From Chara braunii (lineage: Eukaryota > Streptophyta > Charophyceae > Charales > Characeae), in NCBI GenBank assembly GCA_003427395.1, contig BFEA01000306.1:1154330-1177428 (forward strand): DNA of 23,099 bases. The letters run 5' to 3'. Below, in pieces: positions 13,924 through 22,459 of this stretch. Numbering within the stretch: the stretch's first letter is position 1; each line of letters begins with the position of its first letter. The notes beneath the pieces are model-generated. The model did no database searches. It was not told where the DNA came from and was given only the letters and a program-made list of their open reading frames with translations. Both the position numbers and the translations under genes were made by a program.

Positions 13924-15681
13924 AAAGTTAAGCCGGCGGCAGTAGCCCGGGAGAGATCCGCTTTAGATGGCGTGTCTGAGGAAGAGATTGCTAGAGAGAT
14001 TAAAGAAAAGAAGAGAAAGGAGCCGCAACGGCTGACACAAGAGAGGATAGTCGAGATAGACATAGAAGATGAGAATTTGACTGAGCAAGAGAAGGCGCGC
14101 GTGCTAGAAGTTCTTAAGACTTACGACAAAGCTATAGCCTTCAGTGATGTGGAAAAAGGGAGAATTGATCCTAGGTATGCTAAGCCTGCTAGGATCTATA
14201 CGATTCCGCACACGCCTTGGAATGATGCGGGGTGGAAGTTTGCTCAGAAAGAGAAGGAAGAAGTGATCTCCTTTCTCAAGGAGAAGATGACGTCACATGT
14301 AGCAGAGTCGTCTGATAGCACATACGCAAATATGTGGTTCTTTTTAAGGAAGCCTAATGGGAAGATTCGGTGGATTCAAGACGTCCAGAAGGTCAATGTT
14401 GTGACGATTCGAGATGTAGGCTCCATACCGCACGCTGATCTATTGGCGAAAGGAGCGGCAAGCAGATCTATTTATTCTGTCTGCGATTTATTTTCGGGGT
14501 ACAATGAGATACCACTAGATCCAAGAGATAGGCATCTCACGGCCATGCACACGCCACTCGGATTAGTGCAGATGATGGTCGTACCTATGGGATGGACCAA
14601 CGGGGTAACAGTCTTTCAGAGAGCCATGGTAGCTGTTTTGAAAGACTTTATCCCTGATAAAGTTGAAGTGTTCTTGGACGACTTTCCGATAAAAGGGTCA
14701 GTCATGAAAGACGAAACGGAAGTCACTCCTGGCGTCAGGAGGTTCGTGGAGCAACACCTGACGGATATTTACGTTGTCTTGGAGCAGTTAGATGAAGCTA
14801 ACCTGACGGTTAGCGGGACGAAGAGCCGGTGGGCCGTATCGAAAATTAAGATTCTGGGGTTTATATGTGATTCGAGGGGTCGCCGAGCTGACCCTGGCAA
14901 GTTAGAGAAAGTCCTAAACTGGCCGACACCATTGCATCGTGCTACTGAGGTCCGCCAATTCTTAGGAGTGGTAGGTTACTGGAGGATTTTTATAGGCGAA
15001 TATGCCGAAAAGGCAGAGCCTCTGCGGACTCTTCTTAGACAGACCGAAAATTTTTACTGGGACTCACCTCAAGAGCTTGCAGTACAATCCCTTAAGGAAG
15101 AATTTAAAGAAGGCGGTCGAATTCTAGGCGTGCCATTCTTCGAAGATGAGATGAACAGACCATTCATAGTATCTACGGATGCTGGGCCGTGTTCGGTTGG
15201 GGGATTAGTTTCTCAAAAGGATGCCGACTTTAAGGAAAGACCATTGAGATTCGAGAGTCGAACACTGAACAGTGTTGAACGTAACTATAGTCAGTTTAAG
15301 AAGGAGGTGTTAGCTGTCCTGCGGTGTTTAGACGTCTTTAGGCATTACATATACGCGAGACGATTCGTTCTCAGGGTAGACCCTACAGCGGTAGCGTCAG
15401 TTTTACAGAAGGATTTCAGTTTGACGGATCCTACAATCGCGCGATGGTTGACCATGATTCGACTTTACGATTATACCGTGAAAAGGATCTCAGGGACAAA
15501 GAACGTTGTGGCCGACGGACTTTCACGGATTCCAATTGAGGCGGAGCGACCGATATCGATTGCTGCACTGACTATGGCTGAGCCTAGACGAACGAATCGC
15601 TTCCTAATCAACCTTTATGAAGGTAAGTACCGGAGGATCGGGTTGCACCTGTTAGGAGAAGATAGTACTGGTGATCTGTGA
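13924..15681 (+). CDS. pol: Reverse transcriptase and RNase H of element 2
   Basis: Longest open frame in the window: open from 13924, GTG 13972 as nominal start, stop TGA 15679-15681. Numbering from 13972: RT fingers/palm with FFLRKPNGKIRWIQDVQKVN (123-142), motif with catalytic Asp SVCDLFSGYNEI (D172), LGLVQMMVVPMGWTNGVTVFQRAM (196-219, given in outline only), catalytic VFLDDFPIKG (D236, D237), then LGFICDSRG and the connection LGVVGYWRIFIGEYAE. RNase H carries STDAGPCSVGG (D403), YSQFKKEVLAVL (E445), RVDPTAV (D470) and VVADGLSRI (D515): all four catalytic acidic residues are present. It converts element RNA to DNA in the cytoplasmic particle. This domain is intact although the polyprotein is not. 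Confidence 0.92.
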   Translation, partial: KVKPAAVARERSALDGVSEEEIAREIKEKKRKEPQRLTQERIVEIDIEDENLTEQEKARVLEVLKTYDKAIAFSDVEKGRIDPRYAKPARIYTIPHTPWNDAGWKFAQKEKEEVISFLKEKMTSHVAESSDSTYANMWFFLRKPNGKIRWIQDVQKVNVVTIRDVGSIPHADLLAKGAASRSIYSVCDLFSGYNEIPLDPRDRHLTAMHTPLGLVQMMVVPMGWTNGVTVFQRAMVAVLKDFIPDKVEVFLDDFPIKGSVMKDETEVTPGVRRFVEQHLTDIYVVLEQLDEANLTVSGTKSRWAVSKIKILGFICDSRGRRADPGKLEKVLNWPTPLHRATEVRQFLGVVGYWRIFIGEYAEKAEPLRTLLRQTENFYWDSPQELAVQSLKEEFKEGGRILGVPFFEDEMNRPFIVSTDAGPCSVGGLVSQKDADFKERPLRFESRTLNSVERNYSQFKKEVLAVLRCLDVFRHYIYARRFVLRVDPTAVASVLQKDFSLTDPTIARWLTMIRLYDYTVKRISGTKNVVADGLSRIPIEAERPISIAALTMAEPRRTNRFLINLYEGKYRRIGLHLLGEDSTGDL

Positions 15682-17188
15682 CCCGGAGAAGAAGCAGTCC
15701 ATAGTAGCGGAGTTACATGACGGTGTGGTTGGAGGACGTAGAGGAGTAAAAGGGACGTATGAGAAGGTTCGCAGGCTATACTGGTGGGAAGGGCAGTACA
15801 AGGATGTCGAGAAGTACTACGAGACTTGCGAGGATTGTCAGAAGAGATCCCTTATCATATATAAGGAGCCACTTCACCCTTCATATCCTACTAGACCTGG
15901 AGAGAAAGTACATATAGATCTCGTGAAGATGCCGAAAGGTGTGGGGAACATGAATTATGTAGTGAACATCATAGATGACTTTACGGGGTTTGTCGACGGC
16001 AAGCCTATCAGGACGAAGGCTGCAAAAGAAGTTAAGAACTTCGTCCTGGAGTATTTGTCTAGATACGGACGTGTTAGTAAAATCGTGATGGATAGAGGGC
16101 CAGAGTTCTTAGCAGACGAGGTCCAGAGCGTATTCAAGAAAGCAGGAGCTAGAGTATCTATAGCTACTGCCTATCACCCTCAGTCCAATGCACCCGTAGA
16201 ACGAGGCCACCAGTCATTGATAGCATCACTATCCAAGTGGTGTAGAGGGAAAGATAGCGATTGGCCTTAATATTTCCGGTATGCGATATGGGCAGACAAT
16301 GTCCCTGTCCGAGCTAGCACAGGCTATCCTCCTTACACTCTATGGTTTGGGAGGCACTGCCCTCTGCCTATAGAGTTCCATGTCGATAGTTGGACTACAG
16401 TTAACTGGGCGGATAGCATGACACGGAAGAAGCTACTGGCGGCTAGGATGAGACAGATAGCTTATGGATTAAAGGATAATCTCATGACTGCGGCCAATCG
16501 ACTGGCGGTGGAGGGAGAGAAAGGCAAAGTGAGATGGGACAAAGATGTCAGAATCAGAAAAGAAAAGATTAAAGTCGGTGATATGGTACTTCTCTACGAT
16601 GCGGCACTAGAGAGGACATGGACGGAAAAACTGGCTAACAGATGGATGGGGCCCTATCATGTGGTCGGTGCGTTAACCTGGGGAGCATATATGATTGCTG
16701 AGTTAGATGGGTCGAAGTGGAAAGATCTTGTGGCTGGGGCTAGACTGAAGTTTTTAAAGCCAAGGGGGACCCGTACTCCTGCACCGACGCTACCAGACAC
16801 AAAGAGGAAAGGGAAAGCTAAGGCTGCAGATGAAGGACCGTCAAGGCGGTTCGAAGTAGGAGAGAATTCGAGGAAGAGGAAGAGAGTTGAGACCAGGAAA
16901 GTAAAGGGCTTAACACTAGGTAAGAAAAAGAAATGGGTCCTTGTTCTACAAAGACCTAAGCGCAGAGTCCGAATTAGGAAGAGTGGCGCAATTGACGCAC
17001 GGCCTCCCCAACGAAGGAGGAAACGAAGGAATATTCCTGTATCAAAACCCAAACGATTGCGGCATAAGAAAGGGAAGAAGCACCCTCTCAGTCCCCGATT
17101 TCCTAAGAAACCTAAGCGTCAGACAGAGAAGTGGAAACATACGCGTTGCGCGCGCGTAGTCCATTTAGATCTGGTGCGATTTGTATGA
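15671..17188 (+). pseudogene. int: Integrase of element 2 with basic C-terminal tail
   Basis: It lies in a different frame from RNase H (overlap 15671-15681), implying a small indel. Numbering from GTG 15671: zinc-binding N-domain with H16, R23 where the second His is expected (GGRRG), C53 and C56; catalytic core with D83 (HIDLV), D141 (VMDRGPEF) and E177 (VERGHQ), the last two separated by 35 residues (DD35E). TAA 16268-16270 follows DSDWP; the core continues in frame (YFRYAIWADN; TGYPPYTLWFGR). The frame from 16418 includes the C-terminal GPY/F-like segment (RWMGPYHVV...GAYMIAELDG) and then, from about 16751, roughly 145 Lys/Arg-rich residues to TGA 17186-17188. It would insert element DNA into chromosomes. 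Broken by one frameshift, one stop and the lost His. Confidence 0.85.
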
Positions 17189-17243
17189 CTGAGACAGAGC
17201 GGGCTCGACGGGGGCGTCGAGAGGAGGTTCGGGCTTGTTTGTC

Positions 17244-17270
17244 GGGCGACCGAAGGCTGGTCGGTCGCCC
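17244..17270. other. Perfect 10-bp stem-loop, 56 bp after pol
   Basis: GGGCGACCGA (17244-17253), 7-nt loop, TCGGTCGCCC (17261-17270). GC-rich and perfectly paired. It is the first of three hairpins in 135 bp. Confidence 0.85.
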
Positions 17271-17315
17271 TAATATCGGGAGATTGACCCTTAGAAAAGT
17301 TATCTGAGAGAGGAT

Positions 17316-17338
17316 CGGTCAGGACTTTTGTCCGACCG
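17316..17338. other. 9-bp stem-loop with one bulge
   Basis: CGGTC, bulged A, GGAC (17316-17325), TTTT loop, GTCC GACCG (17330-17338). Confidence 0.75.
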
Positions 17339-17345
17339 GTTGGGG

Positions 17346-17378
17346 AAAATTAGGGGTAGCCAGACCATCCCTAATTTT
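17346..17378. other. Perfect 10-bp stem-loop
   Basis: AAAATTAGGG (17346-17355), 13-nt loop, CCCTAATTTT (17369-17378). Third hairpin of the group. Confidence 0.8.
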
Positions 17379-18060
17379 GGGTGTGTTAACCATCAAGACT
17401 AGCCCTCAAAATTGGCAAGACGGACTACCGCTTCGCCGCCCTGACGGGTACCTTATTGTCTACCTCATTTCCGTCCGCTCCAAGCCTGCCCCCGAAACGA
17501 CCGGCTGCGGGACGGTAATTTGAGAATAGGCTTTGACAAGGCCCTTTTACGCTATCCAACTGACGTGAGAATGAAACCTCAGATTTGTTTAATTTTAATA
17601 TTAAAATTAAAAATGGGAAAAAGAATTAAAAAAAAAAAAAAAAAAGAGAAAAACGGAATATTCATTAATTCATTTAAAATCATCGATATTTAATTTTTCA
17701 TGGGATAGACCCCAGTTATTGATTTTTTCGATAATATAATTAAAAATAAGAAAAAGGATCAAAAGCGGTAAAAGAAAAAGAAAACAAAGAATTTTCGTTA
17801 TTTAATTGAATTTCATTGTAATTTATTTCTGATAAAATTGTCTTTATTTTCATTGGTTATTATAATACGATTCAAGGAATAAAGAGATTAATCAAAAATG
17901 ATACAAGGGAGGAAAAAACGCGATTATTGAACGATTGACTGAAATTTGCTCAAATTATTCGAGGTCGGATCCAACCCCGGATTATTTATTTATCCCCCTT
18001 CTGACGATATCTCTCAATTCTCTGACGATTGAGATTCCCTTAAATGACCTACCTGATTGC
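17379..18060. other. AT-rich spacer with a 24-bp palindrome and A-run
   Basis: Composition drops to strongly AT-rich from about 17560 to 17960. It holds a perfect 24-bp palindrome at 17588-17611 (half-site TTTAATTTTAAT) and an uninterrupted run of 18 A at 17628-17645. No gene is seen. The sharp change from the purine-rich element suggests the element ends before about 17560. Confidence 0.6.
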
Positions 18061-19270
18061 CCTGATTTCTAACCTCGCCGGAACCTATGTGTTATGAGTG
18101 CGGGGCCGAGGAACAGCACAGCATGGTGCTACCGTTATATTACCTTGATTGTCCCGTTTGACTTCGTTGCGTCGGTGTGGCCGCTGCTCCGGTTCGGGCA
18201 TGAGGTTCGGGATAGGTTCAGAAGTATCAGGTTCGGTATGGGCACGGCATCGACGATGGTACGGTATGTCACTCCAGGTCCAGGATTACTTCAAGTTTGG
18301 CACTGGTATGACAATGGCGTGGGTCACTGCACTTCAAGGTAGTCTACACAGGTTCGACAATTGGTTCGACGCCGGTGAGGTACAAATCATCGCAGCTCGG
18401 AACGATCATTTCCAGGTCCGGTGTCAGTACAAGACAGGTACGGTATTGCACGGTTTTCGGGCATGACCGATGAAGGTCGCTGCTCGCACAGACATGGTAA
18501 CAAGTCAACCTTGTGGTTTGATCCTATTACATGAGTGCGGAACCCGGAACGATCACTTGGAAAGGATACTGATCCAGTTTTGGGGTTGTTGTGACGCACG
18601 CCAATTAACTGCATCAGACGGGAACTACTGATTTACCAAGGTTACTGCCTTGTGTGGTACCGGAACTATCCAACGGGGGTTTGGTGCGGCGGCGGGATCA
18701 GTTTGGCATTGCGATGGGCCCCCATAAATGTTCAAAGAGTCCTACAGTGGCTCTGAGCCCTGCTGGTACCCCACGAGGCCAACAAATCGGGTCTGTATAT
18801 GGGGCTGGTTGTGGGCTTGAGCTCGGCAGGGCAGTACCAGTCCCTGACTACGGACGAGTACGGTGGGGCTAAGGCCTATGGGGACCGACGCTCTGCTTGA
18901 CGTCCAAGACTGTGCTGCGAAAGGGATATAGTAGAGGTCAACGAGAGAACGGGGACTTCATTTTGAATTTTAGTGTGCCTGGCGTACTCAGCCCACCAGG
19001 CAGCGACAACCCAGCCCGTTTCGGTGACGAGGAACGGAGCGCCAGGTGTACACCGCAGACCGGAGGGCAAGGGGGAAGATCGTCCTAGTGCGCCAGGCGT
19101 GCGCAGTGTCTGATCATGGCCAGATGCCTGGTACGAAAGATGGAGCAGTGAATGGCGAAGAAGGGGGTTGCGCGACTGATGTACTCCATGCCCCGAGGAG
19201 GCTCGAAAAGGTCATCTCGAAAATCCTGCGCTCAGACTAAGCAAACAAGGGGACGAGAGACAGAGGGATC
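18061..19270. other. Non-coding, weakly repetitive region
   Basis: Scattered imperfect recurrences of GGTTCGG-like words (18190-18240) and a repeated GGAACGATCA-(T/C)TT word (near 18400 and 18545). Short open frames occur on both strands but none has length, paralogue or motif to support it. Confidence 0.4.
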
Positions 19271-19279
19271 TGCGGCCAA

Positions 19280-19930
19280 TCATCAATCACACTGCTAGCG
19301 GGATGCTCATCAGTGCGGCCAAACGAGTTGATCCCACAGCTGTCGGGAACGGTGCTCATCAGTGAAATCAACGACCTGAAAATCTCACTACTAGCGGGAA
19401 CGAAACCGTTCAGGGTGAGCAATCACTTGGCCTCGCCACTAGTGGGAACTGTGCTCCCCAGCGAATTACGGGACTGACAATTCTGCTGCTGGTTGGCCAT
19501 TCATCCCACTATTGATGATTTAGCGAGCATTCTCGCAGCTAGCGGGCTAATTATCCTACTTTTGCTGACTGGGCAATCGGCCCTTTCCGCTGCTGGTTGG
19601 GCTAGTTGTGTCATTCTAGTTGGCCAAGGCAATTGAGTTTTTTTTATGCTTCGGGCGAACCAGTCACCTTGTACCTACTGATTGAGTGATGGGGTATTTC
19701 CGCTGCTGGCGAAGCTGGTCGTTTCACGCTAGCTGATCTGCAAAATGAGCTTTTCTGCGTCTCGTGTGGCCCATTTATCTACTTTTCGCTGATCAAGGAG
19801 ACGAACTTACCACAGTTGAAGGGACGAGCTACTCTACTTTCGCTGATCTGCCAAACGGGCAACTTTTGTCACCGAGCAAATCAAATCCTAAGATCGGAGG
19901 GCCCCATCGCTCCTACTGATCACGGAAAGG
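19280..19930. repeat. Highly degenerate minisatellite-like region, period about 50 bp
   Basis: The word (C/G)CT(G/A)(C/G)TAGCGGGA or variants (CTGTCGGGAA, CACTAGTGGGAA, CTGCTGGTTGG) recurs near 19291, 19337, 19388, 19436, 19481, 19536 and 19588, often followed by GTGCTCATCAG-like words; TTTCGCTGATCTG-like words recur near 19730, 19785 and 19840. Spacing varies between about 45 and 55 bp. Non-coding. Confidence 0.45.
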
Positions 19931-20460
19931 AGGGGAGGGGGCAATAATTTCTACCGTTGGTGGGAGCAGTCTTGTTTGCTCAGCGAGCAGCCTAGCATTT
20001 CGACTCCCAACGAGCCTTTTCACCATCTTTTCTGCTATTGTGATGCTGATCGGACAGAAGAAGAGGTAAGGGGTAAGAACTTGGGGTTAAACATAGGTCA
20101 GTGCCTGCAGGACACTCGCACAGTCAAAGCGAGCGGGCAAGCGCGCATGAGTATGCCTTTTATATTATTTTATACTGTTGTGTTTTCTATCTCTATCAAC
20201 CGGCTGAGCCGGTGGACAGCGGGAGGAAGAAACCGAGCTGACGAAGGAGGCTAGAGAGTGGACCTTCGTGAATGGAGGTTGTGAGTGCAACGGCTTGGGG
20301 AAGCTTCCTTTTGCTGTATTCAATTAAACTTCACTGCGAGCGCGAAAGAGTTCGGCAGGCTTCACGTCGAAAAAGGGGGGAAAAACGAACTCGCTTTCCA
20401 AGTGACACTGTGAGTGAAGTAAGAGAGAGAGATTGTGTGGTGAAAGAGAGAGTGAAACTG

Positions 20461-20463
<3 letters not shown>
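19931..20463. other. No gene recognised
   Basis: Unremarkable sequence leading into the GA microsatellite. The plus-strand open frames here (19976-20254, 20272-20535) have no recognisable features, and the second runs into the GA repeat. Confidence 0.4.
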
Positions 20464-20532
<69 letters not shown>

Positions 20533-20592
20533 TGAGAGAGAGGGAACTGAGAGAGAGGGAACTGAGAGAGAGAGAGAGAGGAACTGTGTGGG
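20464..20592. repeat. (GA)n microsatellite with a 15-bp derivative repeat
   Basis: An uninterrupted GA run from 20464 to about 20530, then two exact 15-bp units ACTGAGAGAGAGGGA (20531-20545, 20546-20560) and a longer variant ending near 20585. Confidence 0.95.
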
Positions 20593-20652
20593 CGAGTGCG
20601 TGCGTGAGAGAGATTATGTGAGTTAGTGTCTGTGAGAGCGAAACAAATTGTT

Positions 20653-20751
20653 ATGTGACAGCGTCATGGGCGCTGGATTAATGTGATAGCGTGCGCTGGT
20701 GTTGGTAATCAAGGCAGATTCACTGAAATGTGACAGTGTTGCAGGCGCTGA
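20653..20751 (+). repeat. Three diverged copies of a 19-24 bp word
   Basis: Copies at 20653-20676, 20681-20699 and 20728-20751 share ATGTGA(C/T)AG(C/T)GT and GCGCTG with a variable centre. Non-coding, role unknown. Confidence 0.5.
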
Positions 20752-21009
20752 TGGTCAAACCTACCATAGCATTAATGAACAACCAGTCTATTCAAACGTG
20801 ACGAACCCTGCAGGGACAGACGAACAAGCCCGTTTACTGAAGTGATGAGAATTGGCATTGATCAAAGAAAATTTGAGAATTAACTTATGCAGGGCAGCTA
20901 CTGCTAGTATAGTACTCATGATCTCTGTCTGGGCATGTTTCATTTGAATGAGGTTTGACAACTATTCTTTTCATTAAGCAAAGAAGAGTACCCATATTGA
21001 CTCAGATCA

Positions 21010-21545
21010 AGGATGAAACAGCCCGGGCTTGAGCCCCAACAACCTGCTGGTCGCTAAGGACCTCGGAAGCGGGCGCGGCGAGTGACAGGCGCCGTTGCCC
21101 TTCCCGGGTTTCCTCACAGCGGTTTGGGAACCGCACGAACTCCTGCCCTCTGCACTCGCTGTCGGAGGGCGCGGTGTCCCAGCCCTCCGCTAAGTACCTA
21201 ACACCTGCTTGGACCCGCAACTTACCTATTACTAGCTCGGGGAATCGACTGCTGCATGGGTCTTCGTGGGGTACTACCAATGGGGTTTGCAATGCACTAG
21301 GCGTACGCGGAGTGGTGCTCTGGTGCAGGTTAGTCTAGCTGGCGCCTGCCCTAGCAAAGGGTGGGGTTGTGCCGCTGGACTTTCCTTTGGCCCACGCAGG
21401 CTCGGCGCCCTGTTGTACAGCAGAGTACTACCGGCCCATGGCCGTGGCAGCCGCCAGGCTCGCCCGGGGACGCGAAGATAGAGAGACCGACACAGTTTTC
21501 TTACCTCGCGCCGAGTGCCCCTAGCTAAGTTATGGGCTACATGCA
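21010..21545. other. GC-rich island with open frames on both strands, unassigned
   Basis: Markedly more GC-rich than its flanks. It is open on the minus strand at 21002-21292 (96 codons, with LVIGKLRVQAGVRYLAEGWD) and on the plus strand at 21266-21481 (71 codons, Arg/Gly/Ala-rich). Neither has a recognised domain and GC-rich DNA has few stops by chance. It may be a transposable-element UTR/LTR segment or an unknown exon; I cannot decide. Confidence 0.3.
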
Positions 21546-22459
21546 CTGGGGTGCTGTCACAGTCGAGCAGAAAAGAATTAAAGAAAGAAAAAGAAAAGGA
21601 AAATAAAACGCGAAAGGGAAGTCATGTGTCACGTCTGCGCGTTGATCTGGACCCTTGCTTTAGTTCGGGAGGATCTAGTGGCTTCTGGCCGTAGCGGCGT
21701 TCTAATTTCCTCCCTTTTTCTTGCTTTATTATTATTATTTTCATTGATTTTGCCAGCTATCCGTTAGAGCCCGTTCCTCTTTCAACTCTTTTGTCACTTC
21801 ACGGGGGAAATAGCGGTTCATTTTTCGAACCTTGACTGTGAGTAAGCGCCCTCAACTGGTCGACCGTTCATGTCCCAATTCCCCCACAATTGTGGCCAGT
21901 AGAGTACTGTGTTGTAAGCCCACCCAAAATAGGAAAACCAATGGCCATGTTGGTAGGAGGCTTATCACCCCCCGTGAAAGGTCATAAGCCCCCTCCTTGC
22001 CATCGGATATGGATACCCATTAGGGGTAATCTGATGACGTGTTTTAAAGGGGAAAGGTGGTCGGTAGGTATCCCGTTATGGGGCCACCGTACTAGCAAGC
22101 ACATCATGTCAAAGGCGAAAAAATGCGATAGACCTCAAAGGTTTTCTCTTTGCGTTCCTTTTCTAATTTTAAATTAGTTTTTATTTTACTCGTTTATTGA
22201 TTTTCTCACTAATTATTAAATTACAGAAATTTAAGTGCCGTCCAAATCGAGTCTCTCACTCAAAACGCGGGGACCGTGGTGGGTGGCAATCTTATAAAGA
22301 AGAGAGGGAGCAAGTCATTAACTACTGGCTGGTGGGCGCGTATGAACCCTTTTGCCGTCCTGTTGCTGGCAACCTGAGGGTGGAGGTTGTGTTGCCGGTA
22401 AGGGACTAGCTGCGTGTGCATGCGCTGAGTGTTGAGATCAGGCTATCCGGCGAGTAGCT
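21546..22459. other. Non-coding; purine tract and one hairpin
   Basis: A polypurine-like A/G run (about 21570-21610) could be the tract that precedes a 3' LTR, but no LTR pair was found. An 11-bp inverted repeat with one mismatch (GGCTTATCACC 21959-21969 / GGTCATAAGCC 21980-21990) forms a small hairpin. AT-rich near 22150-22230. No gene is supported. Confidence 0.35.

Larger units (their letters stand above)
10883..17188 (+). mobile_element. Ty3/Gypsy-class LTR retrotransposon coding region (element 2), decayed
   Basis: The full Gypsy order is present: Gag, zinc knuckle region, protease, reverse transcriptase, RNase H, integrase. Breaks are a frameshift in gag (about 11365-11375), stops at 11709, 11829, 12084, 12183, 13921 and 16268, and a frameshift between RNase H and integrase (about 15665). 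LTRs were not found by eye: 5' of gag is the 26-bp array and 3' of integrase are hairpins. Limits given are coding limits. The element may extend upstream through the accessory ORFs. Confidence 0.85.

Noticed and set aside
16657-17052. Minus-strand ORF of 131 codons
   Set aside because: Antisense shadow of the integrase C-terminal tail; the plus strand has homology, this does not.
2241-17560. LTR pair bracketing either element
   Set aside because: I compared likely flanks (1340-2280, 10540-10880, 17190-17560, 21540-21660) by eye and found no long direct repeat beginning TG and ending CA. A computed self-alignment would be decisive.
17628-17645. Poly(A) tail of a processed pseudogene or LINE/SINE
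   Set aside because: No upstream 3' UTR, polyadenylation signal context or flanking target duplication could be seen; it sits in generally A-rich DNA.
20272-20535. Plus-strand ORF ending in an Arg-Glu repeat
   Set aside because: The repeat is the translated GA microsatellite and the upstream part has no supporting feature.
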